Shown: positions 22,170 through 34,700 of the stretch, piece by piece
How positions within the stretch are numbered: position 1 is the first letter of the stretch
How the letters are laid out: every line of letters starts with the position of its first letter
From: Aselliscus stoliczkanus
Taxonomy: Eukaryota > Chordata > Mammalia > Chiroptera > Hipposideridae
Assembly (NCBI GenBank): GCA_033961575.1
Contig: CM066737.1
Coordinates: forward strand, 54,164,771-54,228,770
Length of the DNA stretch: 64,000 bases
Reading direction: 5' to 3'
Program-made: the position numbers and the translations under genes
Notes under the pieces: model-generated
Databases searched by the model: none
What the model was told of the DNA's origin: nothing
The model's input: only the letters and a program-made list of their open reading frames with translations

Positions 22170-24489
22170 AAAAAAAAATATGTGGATGGTAACCACTTTG
22201 AATACCTCTTGTAATTGCAGAAGTCAAACATGACTTGTATTCATCTTTTGTTATCAGTATATATTGAGTGTTACAATTTTAATACAGTTTTTTCCTTTCT
22301 TAAAATGTGTATATATTTTGTGGCACCCTCTGTGTATATAAAGAAATGAGATGGAATCAAATAAATATTATATAAAATATCTATTGTAAACAAAAGAAAG
22401 CAGTAAAGGAGGAATTGAAGAACTAATAACATAAAAGACATAGAGAAACAAATAACAACATAGCCTAAATCCTTCTTTATTGGTAAATACATTAAACCCA
22501 AATGGATTCACTCTCTAATTAAAAGGCAAATAATGCCAGAATGATTTTTTTAAAGCCATGATGCAACAACATGCTGTCTCCATGTGACCTACTAATGATC
22601 CAAAGACACAAGTTGGTTGACAGTGAAAGGATGGAAAAAAGGTATTTCATGAAAATGGCAACTAAAGGAAAGTAGGTTTTAATATAATAGTAGCAGAAAA
22701 TACATTTTAAGACAAAAATTCTTACAGGAGGCAAAGATAGATATTATATAATGATAAAAAGCTTCATCCATCAAGAAGATAAAACAATTATAAATGTGTA
22801 TGCACCCAAGAAATGAGCTTCAACATTTATGAAGCAAAAATAAGTTTGAAAAAAATTGAAAATGTAGACAGTTTTACAATAATAGAGACATCAACCCCCA
22901 CTACTGATAATGGATGTACAAGACAGAAGATAAATAAGGACCTAGAAGACTTAACACTATAAATCAACTAGACTAAGAGACTTATATAGCACACTCCACC
23001 TACAAAGTGCAGAATACACATTCTTCTGAAGTGTCCATGGAACATTCTTCAGGATAGACCATATATAGGGAAAAAATAAATTCTTGATAAATTTAGAAAG
23101 ATTAAAATAATGCAAAGTATGTTCCCTGAAAACAAAGGGGTGAAATTATAATTTCAATAACAGAAGGGAATCATGTTCATTCATACATATGTGGAAATTA
23201 TAGAACACACTCTTAAACCAATGAGTCAAAAATAAAATGACATTAGAAAATACTTTGAGACAAATGAAAATTAAAACACAACATACTAAAATTTATGGGA
23301 TACAGTAAAAGCAGTGCTTAGAGGGTTATTTACCGCCATAAGCACATACATTTAAAAAAAAATCTCAAATCAATATCCTGACTTTCTATAACAAAATAGT
23401 AAAAGAAGAGCACTTAATCCAAACTCAGTAGAAGAAAGGACACAGTAAAGATTTAAGTGGAGGTTTACAAAATAGAAAAGAGAAAACAATAGAGAGAATC
23501 AACAAAACCAGTATTGATTCTTTTAAAATATTAACAAAATGAACAAACTGCTAGCTACAATAGTAAAAAAAAGATTAGATTGATATTAATAAATTCAAGA
23601 ATGAAAGTGTGACATTGCAACCAACCTTACAGGAAAGAAATAGATGTATTGATGAACAATTGTATGAACAAATTGTATTCCAATAAACTAGATAACCTAG
23701 ATGAAATAGACAAATTCTTAGAAACACACAAGCAAAACTGATTAAAAAATACAAAATCTTAACACTACTATCAATGTAAGGGGATTAATCAGTAATTAAA
23801 AAATTCTAAGAGAATAGGTCAAAGCAGATGGCTTTCTGGTGGTTTCTATCAAACATTTCAGGATAAAAACAGTAACACTAATTCTTCTTAAACACCTGGA
23901 TATATCAGAAGAGGAAATAACACTTCCTAATTCATACTATGAGGCCAGTATTACAATGATGCCAAAGTCTAACAAAGATAACTCAAGAAAAGAAAACTAC
24001 AGACTAATAACTCAAATGAATACAGATACAAAAATTTTTTACAAAATATCAGCAAAGCTAATACAACAGTTTATTAAAAGGATTATACACCATGATAAAC
24101 TGGGATTTTCCCTAGTAATGTCAGAGTGGTACAATGCATGAAAATCAATCAATGTAATATATTACTAAAATGAAGGAAAAAACACATGATTATTTAAATT
24201 GATGCATAAAAAGTATTCGACAAAACTCAACACCATTTCATGATTTTAAAAAAATAACATGCTAAGAATAAAAGGAAACTTTCTCAATGTAATAGAGAGC
24301 ATCTAAGACAAACCCACAGCTATCATCAGACTTAATGGTGACAGACTGAAATCTTTTCCCCTAAGATCATGAACAAGACAAGGATGTCCATTTTTCCCAC
24401 TTCTTTAACCCAATAATTAATAGTATACCATGAAAAGCTTTTCAAATCAGAATTTGAGTTACTGACATATTTTCCATAGGACAAAATAT
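22170..24489 (+). mobile_element. Ancient L1 (L1M-like) ORF2 remnant
   Basis: Decayed ORF2: endonuclease-type phrases ('ataaatgtgtatgcaccc' near 22790-22808) are followed by reverse-transcriptase phrases near 23840-24400 ('ctaattcatactatgaggcc', 'catgataaactgggatt'). The longest open frame is 100 codons (23839-24141). It probably continues the ORF1 at 19.1-20.4 kb, with the gag island inserted between. Confidence 0.8.
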
Positions 24490-24860
<371 letters not shown>

Positions 24861-25440
24861 CCTCACTTAACCCTCCCACCCCCAGCATAAATGTCAAAAC
24901 AAGCCAATGCTTAAGAAAGGGGTTATCAGAGTCTAACTTCCAAATTAATATATTGATTAGGTACAGATGTTTCTTGCATAACTGAAAGCATGATTTATTC
25001 TATAGGATTTAATTTTCAACCAAAGAACAAAGGTGGCAAAATTCGATGTAATAAAATATATAAGAAAATGTACTCATTTGGGGACCTAATTGCTTGATCA
25101 CCCTCAATAGACTGCAAAATTAGTTTTCGGTGAATTTCTAGTAGTCATATTTTCCCTCCATGTTGACTTAATTATGAATTCTCATTTTGTATGCTTAGAT
25201 ATTTATTCAAGATTAAATTGAAGTACTAGATACTCATATATATACCCAAGCTCCGCTAAGAAATCGGGGATAGGTTAAAACTAGTTGCATGATGTTCAGT
25301 ATGGTCAAATGATCACATTGTTACAAAGGTGTATTAACCTAACAGTAGAGGATATAGTGGGACAGAGACAAAGAATGAGATGACAGAGCAGTTAAATTGC
25401 TTTATGAAGAGAATTCCCCATTAATTGTTTACCTTAAGAA
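24861..25440. other. No recognised feature
   Basis: AT-rich. 25010-25090 weakly matches 1905-1990. Confidence 0.4.
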
Positions 25441-25452
25441 TATATTAGTTTT

Positions 25453-25595
25453 GGGCTGGCCGAGTGGTTCAGTTGGTTAAGAGCTCACTCAAGAATGCAA
25501 GCTGAGCTCTGAGCAACAGCAGTTCGAAGCCCAGCCTTAGCTGAGCTGCCATTAAGCTGCCAACAGGTGGCAGGATGGCTCAGCTAAAAAAAAAA
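25453..25595 (+). mobile_element. Medium-form tRNA-derived SINE
   Basis: 'gggctggccgagtggttcag', 'taagagctcactcaagaatg', body with 'gccaacaggtggcaggatgg', short A tail. Near-exact duplications beginning tatatta at 25441-25452 and 25596-25607. Confidence 0.92.
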
Positions 25596-25607
25596 TATAT
25601 TACTTTT

Positions 25608-26590
25608 TTAGTACAAAAATAACTCAAACTATCTAGGGTTTATGAACCATGCCCCATCAAAGTGATTCACATTAAGCTCTCTCTGCCCTGGATTGCTGCA
25701 GTTTCTGACCCTTTTAGGCCCAGGAGCCAAAAAAACAAAAGAGAAAAAGACTGAAAAAACAACCAACCAACCAAAACAAACAAACAAACAAACAAACAAA
25801 CAGAAAAACGCTTTGAAAGGTGAAAAAAAAAAAGAGAAAGTAAAAGGGAATCTCTCTGGGAGAACCCAAAAGAAAGTCATTTTTGCATGCTTCTGGCCTG
25901 CCCGCACCTGCTGCCCCTGCCACTGTGCCTGGGTACCCGACGGTCCTCCTCTGTAGCTCTGGTGGTGAACACCTCCCCTTCAAGTCCGTGCACCTCTGCT
26001 CTGGCCACTGGCACATGCCACCTGGCAGCTCTGTACCCGCGTCCCCACCTGTAACGTGCCAGGCTCCCCACGCACGGTGTGTCTGTGCTTCCCTTCACCG
26101 CACAGCACAGAGGAAGCTGTGCGCTCAGCCCCTGGGACTTGCTGAGTCCACTGACAAACAATTTTTTTCCTCTTTCCCTGGCTGCTGTAATCTTTAACTG
26201 CCAGGAGCCCAAGGTCTATATTTATATTTAAACACATGTCCCAGAGGTTGCATGGGTACCGTTTGGCTGCCTCTTGAAGGATGTTTATAATTTGCAGGGG
26301 AATTCCCACTTCAATTTTTTTTTCTTTTAATTTGGAGCTTCCTACCAGGATAGCTGGAAATTGCAAACTCCCAAGGATCACCATGTTGTTTTTGAGAGCC
26401 TTTCGTCTGTGGTCTTGCAGTCTCAAACAGCTGTCCCTGAACTCCCGTGCCTGCTCTCAGAGCTTCTCTATTTCCCTCTGCCACCTGTGAGCCACAGAGT
26501 GGGCCCCTGCTCAGAGAAAAGCCCCTTTTGTCCTATGTGGTCCCTATAAGAAGTCCTCCTGGTGGGTCTCGCGGGATAGGGGCTGGGGAG
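25608..26590. other. Unrecognised interval upstream of PABPC4 pseudogene
   Basis: (CAAA)n at about 25770-25803 and a GC-rich part 25880-26160. Frames of 87-148 codons lie on both strands but overlap each other and match nothing I know. The last 50 bases or so before the ATG may be retrotransposed PABPC4 5'UTR. Confidence 0.4.
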
Positions 26591-27583
26591 ATGAATGCTG
26601 CAGCCAGCAGCTCCCCCATGATCTCCATGTATGTGGGTGACCTGCACTGCGATGTCACCGAGGCCATGCTGTATGAAAATTTCAGTCTTGTGGGGCCTAT
26701 GCTGTCCATCTTGGTCTGCCACAATAAGGTCACCCATCACTTCCTGGATTATGCCTACATCACCTTCTAGCAGCCAGTGATGTTGAACAAACATTGGGTA
26801 CCATGAACTTTGATGTGATTAAGGGAAAGCCAATCCACATCATGTGGTCTCAGAGAGATCCCTCTTTGAGATAATCTGGTGCAGGAAACGGCTTCGTCAA
26901 AAAACTGGTTAAATCTATAGAATAGCAAGGCACTTTATGATTATTTATCTGCTTTTGGAAAGATTCTGTTCTGCAAAGCTGTGTGTGATGAGAACAGCTC
27001 TAAAAGTTATGGTGTTGTCCACTTCAAGACCCAAGAGGCTGCTGACAATGCCATGGAGAAGATAAACAGCATGCTCCTCAATGATCACAAAGTATGTGTC
27101 GGCAGATTCAAGTCTCCAAAAGAGTGGGAAGCCAAACTTGGATCCAAAGTTAAGGACTTCACCAATGTGTATATCAAAAACTTTGGAAAACAGGTCGATG
27201 ATTAGAGTCTGAAAGAGATCTTCAACCACTTCAGTAAGACCTTAAGTGTCAAAGTAGAGAGATCCCAGTGGGAAATCCAAAGGCTTTCTTTGGCTTTGTG
27301 AGTTACAAAAAACACAAGGATGCCAATAAAGCCATGGAAGGGATTAATGCAAAATGAATCAGTTTTGTAGGCTGTGTGTGGAAGGAAGTGGAATTGCACG
27401 CTGAATTAAAATGGAATTAATATGGAAATTTGAACAACTGAGACAAGAGAGAATTAGTCAGTAACGGGGTGAATGAATCTCTACATTAAGAACTTGGATG
27501 ACACCTTTCAGATTCATCACCATTGTTAAAGTAATGCTGGAAGATGGGAGAAGCAAAGGGTTTGGCTTTGTCTGCTTCTTTTT
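26591..27583 (+). pseudogene. PABPC4 (pseudogene): PABPC4 processed pseudogene (5' part)
   Basis: Starts [16 protein letters not shown], the N-terminus characteristic of cytoplasmic poly(A)-binding protein 4, a four-RRM protein that binds mRNA poly(A) tails. RRM1, RRM2 ([26 protein letters not shown] near 26990-27066), RRM3 and the start of RRM4 can be followed without introns, so it is a retrocopy. In-frame stops occur within RRM1 (about 26768) and at about 27203, with several frameshifts. Choice of PABPC4 over PABPC1 rests on MNAAASS and on FSKTLSVKV near 27228-27255. The copy ends inside RRM4, where an L1 3' end begins. Confidence 0.9.
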
Positions 27584-29321
27584 TTTTAAGTTTACTAGGG
27601 TAACAATTGTTAGCAAAGTTACATAGATTTAAGGTGTACAAATCTGTAATACATCATCTATATATCACATTGTATGTTCATCACACAGAGCCAGTTCTTC
27701 CATCACCATATATTTGATCCTCCATAACCATATATTTTATCCTCATCTACCACCCTCCTACCCCCTTACTCTCTGGTAACCACTAAACTATTGTCTTTGC
27801 CTATGAGTTTTGTATCTTCATTTGTTTTTCTTTTTCTTTTTTTGTTTTCAGTTTTATATATACCACATATCAGTGAAACCATATGGTTCTCTACTTTTTT
27901 TGTCTGACTTATTTCGCTTAGGATTATAATATCAACATCCATCTATGTAGTAGCAAGCGGTACTATTACATCTTCTCTGATGGAAGAATAGTATTCTATC
28001 GTGGATGTAGACTACATCTTCTTTATTCAATCATCTGTCTAAGAACATTTTGGTTGTTTCCATGTCTGGGCCACCATAAATAAAGCTGCAATGAACATCA
28101 GAGCACATTTATTTTATGGATAAATGCTTTCAGATTTTTTTGGTAGATACCTAGGAGAGGGAATGCTGGGTCATATGGTAATTCTATTCTTAATCCTTGG
28201 AGGAGCCTCCACACTGTCTTCCACAGCGGCTGCCCCAATCTACATTTCCACCAACAGTTTATGAGGGTTCCTTTTTATCCACAGCCCCTCCAACACTTGT
28301 TATTATCTGTCTTGTTTATGATAGCCTTTCTAACTGGTGTGAGGTGATATCTCATTGTGGTTTTTATTTGCATTTCTCTGATGATTAGTGATGTTGAGCA
28401 CTTTTTTATATGTCTATTGGCTATTTGTATGTCCTCTTTTGAGAAATGTCTATTCAGGTCCTCTGCACATTTTTTAATTGGAGTGTTTGTTTTTTTTTTG
28501 TTGAGTTGTATGAGTTCCTTATATATTTTGGATATTAGCCCCTTACCTGAGGCGTTGTTTGCAAAAATCTTTTCTCATTCATTGGTTGCCTCTTACTTCA
28601 ATGATTTCTATTGCTGTGCAGAAGCTTTTTTGTTTGATGTAGTCCCATTCATTTATTTCAGCTTTTACATCCCTTGCCTTTGAAGTCAAATTCATAAAAT
28701 GGTCTTTGAACCGAAGGTCCATAAGTTTAGTACCTATGTTTTCTTCTATTCAGTTTATTTTTTCAGGTATTATGTTTAGGTCTTTGTTTTCTTTTGATTT
28801 AATTTTGGTACATGGTGACAGATAGCAGTCTAGTTTCATTCTTTTGTTCCTGGCTTTCCAATTCTCCCAGCACCATTTATTGAAGAGGCTGTCTTTTCTC
28901 CACTGTATGTTTTTGGCTTCTTTGTCAAAAATTATCTGTCTATATTTATGTGGGTTTATTTCTGTATTCTCAGTTCTATTCCATTGATCTGTGTGTCTAT
29001 TTTTCTGCCTACACCATACTGTTTTGATTATTTTTGCTCTGTAGTACAAGCTGAAGTCACAGAGTGTGATCCAGCATTGTTCTTTTTTCTTAGGTTTGCT
29101 TTGCCTATTCAGGGTCTTTTGTGGTTCCACACAAATCTGATGATTTTTTTGTTCTTTTTCTTTTAAAAATGCAATTGGGATTTTGATGGGCATTTCATTA
29201 AGTCTGTATATTGCTTTGGGTTATATAACCATTTTAACTATATTGATTCTTTCAATCCATGAACAAGGTATATCTTTCCATTTATTTATGTCATCTTCAA
29301 TTTCTTTTAAGAATGTCTCAG
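27584..29321 (-). mobile_element. Older L1: 3'UTR and ORF2 C-terminal region
   Basis: The minus strand carries a 3'UTR of a type different from the young L1s, then ORF2 C-terminal coding sequence (147-codon open frame at 28750-29193) with stops. It ends at 29321, exactly where a + strand L1 5'UTR starts. Confidence 0.88.
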
Positions 29322-30204
29322 AACTTCTAAATGAAGAACTTGAAGAGAAGGCCATGTCAAACCTGGTAGGAGGGGCAGAGACGAGAGAGGACAAACCCCG
29401 TGAGGGAAGCCCCAGCTGTGGGGAGGCTTCTCCGGTTGGGAGAGAGACCCTCCGGCCACACACCAAGCTCACCAGCCCAGAGTTCCTTTGCTGGGAAGAG
29501 GAGTTCCATGATACCTGGCAGTAGAAGTTAGTGAGGACTCTCTTTTCCCAGCTTGGTGAGGGAAGCTAGAGAATCAGTGGGGCTGGCACACAGGCTCACT
29601 CGCCAGTGAGCACTCACCCTGTTCCTGGTGGAAGGAGTAGCTGTGTGAGCCGGGCCCAGGAGCCTGTGGTGACGGACTGAGCTGAGCACCTTTGGTGCAG
29701 AAGCTGGAGGTTTTGGGACTATTATTCCCCTGGTGTGGAGTTTGCACGCAAGCAGTTTACAGGAGGGCGCCATTTTTTCATGATTGGGACCTCCCACAGA
29801 GGGTCAGGTCGGGGACCACATTGGTCTGGTGGAATTGGCACAGAAGTGCATGTGTGCATGCATGCTCATGTAGACTTGAATTCCCACCCTCCACTTGGCT
29901 TGTGCTGTGTTGCCAGAGAAACGCCTGGTGGGTGTGCTCCGGCTCCAACAGGATGCTCACAGAGATGCAGGAGTGCGCGAGCCACCTCGGGTCCCCGTTC
30001 TCTTCACTGTGTGTGTAGAGTTTCCAGGCTGGTGATTGGTTGTCGGGTTGCTCGGCCTGACCTGCGAGTGGCTGATTGGGACAGGCTGAGACTGGGAGTT
30101 TTCCTGGGAGTGTTGGACTGTGAGCTGTGTGCCTGCATGATCCAGCCAGGGCTCTCCTGCTGATCTATCTAATATATCAAAGCAATCCCAGAGAGACAGC
30201 CAGA
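29322..30204 (+). promoter_or_regulatory. L1 5'UTR, + strand
   Basis: Reverse-complement counterpart of 42790-43760 and 12191-13030. About 100 bases of the expected 5' terminus are missing. It leads into ORF1 at 30205. Confidence 0.85.
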
Positions 30205-31070
30205 ATGAGGAAATAAAGACACATGTCACAAGTAAAAGATTAGAAGAAACCTCTAGAAATGGAACTAAATGAAACAGAGGGATCCAACCTTTCAGAGACA
30301 GAGTTTAGAACACTGATGATAGGAATGTTTAACAAACTTAGTGAGGACATGAGGAAGGATGGAGAAATCATAAAAAATAACCAGTTAGTATTAAAGAATA
30401 CAATAACTGAAATGAAGAACACACCAGTAGAGTAGATGAAGCAGAGAATCGGATCACCGATTTGAAAGACAAAATAGCAGAAATCACCGAGTTGGCACAA
30501 CAAAAAGAAAAAAGAATAAAAAACAATGAAAGTAGTTTAAGAGCCATATGGGAAAACATGAAACGCAACAACATTAGGAATACCAGAAGGAGAAGAGAAG
30601 AAGCAAGGGATTGAGAATGTATTTGAAGAAATAATGACAGAAAACCTCCCTACCATGGTGAAGGAAATCGACATACATGTCCAGGAAGTGCAGAGGGTTC
30701 CAAACAAGCTGAATCCAAACAGTTCCTCACAAAGATGCATCATAGTTAAACTGGCAAAGGTTAAAGACAGAGACAGAATCCTAGAGGCAGCAAGAGAAAG
30801 ACAGCAGGTTACATACAAAGGAACTCCTGTTAGACTAACTGCTGACTTGTCTACAGAAACTCTGCAGGCCACAAGGGATTCTCAGGAGATATTCAAAGTG
30901 ACACAAAATAAAGGCCTACAACCAAGATTGCTCTACCCATCACGGCTATCACTTAAAATTGACGGAGAAATAGAGAGCTTCTTGGAAAAGAATAAGCTTA
31001 AGTAATTCATTACCAAAAGCCAGCATTGCAAGATATGCGCAAATGGCTTTTTTAAACCAAAGAAAGTGCT
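30205..31070 (+). pseudogene. L1 ORF1
   Basis: ORF1p (RNA chaperone) homologue. An acidic N-terminus and coiled coil are followed by the RRM/C-terminal block (open frame 30634-31005, with LTADLSTETLQATRDSQEIF and NKGLQPRLLYPSRL). Early stops occur within the first 15 codons and a premature stop lies at 31003, so it is non-functional. It is the same lineage as the ORF1 at 41875-42748. Confidence 0.9.
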
Positions 31071-31132
31071 AAGCAAGCTAACATTGGAAGACCACGAATA
31101 CAAATAACAATATGGCCATCCATATGCACCTA
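31071..31132 (+). mobile_element. L1 ORF1-ORF2 spacer and ORF2 start, left half of split element
   Basis: Continues the + strand L1 into the ORF2 start ('atggccatccatatgcacct' near 31112). The element resumes at 36105 after a 4.9-kb insertion. Confidence 0.88.
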
Positions 31133-31147
31133 TCAATAATCATTTTA
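31133..31147. repeat. Target-site duplication, left copy
   Basis: tcaataatcatttta, repeated exactly at 36090-36104. Confidence 0.95.
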
Positions 31148-31230
31148 CTTTTATTTATTTATTTACTTATTTATTTATTTTTTCTTCTATTTTTTATTTT
31201 TACATTTATTTATTTATATATTTTTTTAAT

Positions 31231-31710
31231 TAGCTTCAGGTGTACAACAAAGTGCAATAGTTATACTTTTTACCCCTCCAAGTGACAAACCCCCTCCCCC
31301 AACTCTTGCCCCCACTCCTCCCCCCCATATCATACATATCTATTACAATTCCATTGACTCTCTTCCACCGTATAATCCACATCCCGTGACTATCTATATA
31401 TTCAATTACAGTTGGCATACAATATTATACAATATCAATTTCAGGTATACAGTGCAGTGATCAAGCCTATACTCCATCCATGAAGTGGTCTCCCTCACAA
31501 GACATATGACCATCTGACACCCCACAAAATTTTAACATTATATTCCCCGAACTGTCTTTCATAGCCCTGTGACAATACTGTAGTTACCTATTTATGCTGT
31601 CTAATCCTTTCCCCTTCTCCCTCATCCCCAACCTACTCCCAACTAGCAACCCTGTTTTTCCTCCATACCTATGATACTGTTTCTGTTTCTTTTGCTCATT
31701 CATTCAGTTT
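31231..31710 (-). mobile_element. L1 3'UTR of the chimera
   Basis: Homologous to 10060-10555 and 41100-41570. It contains the G-rich strand run seen as C-rich 'ccccctcccccaactcttg' on the + strand. Confidence 0.9.
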
Positions 31711-34700
31711 TCAAATTCCACATATAAGTGAGATCATATGGTATTTATCTTTCTCCAACTGACTTATTTCACTCGACATAACAGTCTCTAGGTCCATCCA
31801 TATCGTCGCAAATGGTACAATTTCATTCTTCTTTATAGTGGAGTAATACTCCATTGTATAAATGTACCACAGTTTCTTAATCCAGTCATCTTGCGATGGG
31901 CATATCGGTTGTTTCCAAGTCTTGGCTATTGTAAATAGCGCTGCAATAAACATAGGGGTACATATATTTTTTCGAATTAGCATCTTGGATTCCTCTGGGT
32001 AGACTCCCAAGAGTGGAATTGCTGGGTCATACAGCGGTTTCATTTCCAGTGTTTTGAGATACCTCCATACTGATTTCCATAATGTCTGCACCAATTTGCA
32101 GTCCCACCAACAGTGCACCAGGGTTCCCTTTTCTCCACACCCTCGCCAGCACTTGTTGTTTGTTGATTTGTTGATGACAGACATTCTGACTGGAGTGAGG
32201 TGGTATCTCATTGTGATTTTTATTTGCATTTCTCTGGTGATTAGTGAGGTTGAATATTTTTTCATATGCCCGTTGGCCATCTGTGTGTCCTCTTTAGAGA
32301 AATACCTCCTCATATCCTCTGCCCATTTTTTAATTGGGTTGTTTGTTTTTTTGGTATTGAATTGCATGAGTGTTTTATAAATTTTGGATATCAACCCCTT
32401 ATCAGATATATTGTTGGCAAATACCTTCTCCAATTCAGTAGGCTGCCTTTTTGTTTTATTTGTGATTTCCTTTGCTGTGAAAAAGCTTTTAAGTTTGATG
32501 TAATCCCATATGTTTATTTTTTCTTTTATTTCCCTTGCCCGAGGGGATATATCAGTAAAAATATTACTCAGGGTAGTGTCTGCAAACTTACTCCCTATAT
32601 TTTCTTCTAGGAGTTTTATAATTTCAGGTCTTACATTTAAGTCTTTAATCCATTTTGAGTTTTTTCTCATATATGGTGTAAGTAGGTGGGCTATTTTCAT
32701 TTTTCTGCAGGTATCAGTCCAATTTTCACAGCACCATTTATTAAATAGACTATATTTACTCCAATATAAATTCTTGCTTCCATTGTTATAGATTAAATGA
32801 CCGTATATAGATGGATTTATTCCAGGGCTCTCTATTCTATTCCATTTGTCTATGTGTCTGTTTTTATGCCAGTACCATACTGTTCTGATTACTGTAGACT
32901 TGTAGTATGTTTTGATGTCAGGTAGTGTGATGCTTCCCACTTTGTTCTTATTTTTCAACATTGCCGTAGCTATTTGGGGTCTTTTGTGGCTCCATATAAA
33001 TTTTAGGATTCTATGTTCTATTTCTGAGAAAAATGTCCTTGGTAGTTTGATTGGAATTGAATTGAATCTATATATTGCTTTAGGTAGTATTGACATTTTA
33101 ACTATATTAATTCTTCCTATCCATGAGCATGGTATGTATTTCCATTTATTTGTATCTTTTTTGATTTCTCTCTTCAGTGTTTCATAATTTTCTGAGTACA
33201 GGTCTTTTACTTCTTTAGTTAAATTGATTCCTAGATATTTTATTGTTTTTGAAGCAATTGTAAAGGGATTGATTTCCTGATTTCTTCTTCTGATAGTTTA
33301 TTACTGGTGTATAGAAATGCCACTGATTTCAGAATATTAATTTTGTATCCTACTACCTTACCAAATTCGTGCATCAGTTCTCGCAGTTTTTTGGTGGAGT
33401 CTTTGGGATTCTCTCTATATAGTATCATGTCATCTGCATATAATAACAATTTTACTTCCTCTTTTCCAATTTGGATGACTTTTATTTCATTTTCTTGTCT
33501 GATTGCTGTGGCTAGAACTTCCAGAACTATGTTAAATAGAAGTGGTGAAAGTGGGCAGCCTTGTGTTGTTCCTGATCTTAAGGGGAAAGCTTTTAGCCTT
33601 TCCCCATTGAGAACGATGTTTGCTGTGGGCTTATCATATATGGCCTTTATTTTGTCGAGATATGATGCCACTATTCCCACTTTGTTAAGAGTCTTTATCA
33701 TAAATGGCTGCTGGATTTTGTCAAATGCCTTTTCTGCATCTATTGATATGATCATATGATTTTTATTTTTCATTTTGTTAATGTGATGTATTACGTTTAT
33801 TGATTTGCAGATATTGAACCAGCCTTGCATACCAGGAATGAATCCCACTTGATCGTGGTGTATGATCTTTTTAGTGAGATGCTGAATTCGGTTTGCTAGT
33901 ATTTTGTTGAGAATTTTTGGATCTATGTTCATTAGGGATATTGGCCTGTAGTTTTCCTTTTTTGTAATATCTTTGTCTGACTTAGGAATCAGGGTGATAG
34001 TGGCTTCATAGAAAGAGTTTGTGAGCCTTCCCTCCTTCTGTATTCTTTGGAATAGTTTGAGGAGAATAGGTACTAATTCTTTTTTGAATGTTTTGTAAAA
34101 TTCACCTGTGTAGCCATCTGGTCCAGGGCTTTTGTTTGTTGGAAGATTGTTGATTACTGATTCAATTTCTTTGGCAGTAATCAGTCTGTTCAGAGTTTCT
34201 GTTTCTTTTTGGTTCAGACCTGGTAGATCGTCTGCTGCTAGAAATTTATCCATTTCTTCCAGATTGGCAAATTTGTTAGCATACAGTTGCTCGTAGTATT
34301 TTCTTAAAATTTTCTGTATTTCTGTGGTATCTGTTGTCACTTCTCTTTCATTTCTGATTTTATTAATTTGGGTCCTCTCTCTCTTTTTCTTGGTTAGTCA
34401 TGCTAAGGGTTTGTTGCTTTTGTTTATCTTTTCAAAAAACCAACTCTTGGTTTCATTGATCTTTTGTATTGTTTTTTTTTTTTGTTCTCTATTTCATTTA
34501 TTTCTGCTCTGGTCTTTATTATTTCCTTCCTTATGCTCCCTTTAGGCTTGTTTTGCTGTTGTTGTTTTTTTTCGATTTCCCTTAGGTATAGAGAGAGTCT
34601 GTTGATTTGAGATTTTTCTTCCTTCTTTAGGTAGGCCTTCACTGCCATGAACTTCCCTCTTAGGACTGCTTTTGCAGCATCCCAGAGATTTTGGGTCGTA

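Noticed and set aside
25707..26426. Overlapping 100-148 codon frames upstream of the PABPC4 copy as a host gene
   Set aside because: Frames exist on both strands in the same GC-rich stretch; no motif, no splice pattern, simple repeat inside.
33307..33759. 150-codon + frame and other + frames over 32.0-34.5 kb
   Set aside because: Antisense shadows of L1 ORF2, whose domains are clear on the minus strand.
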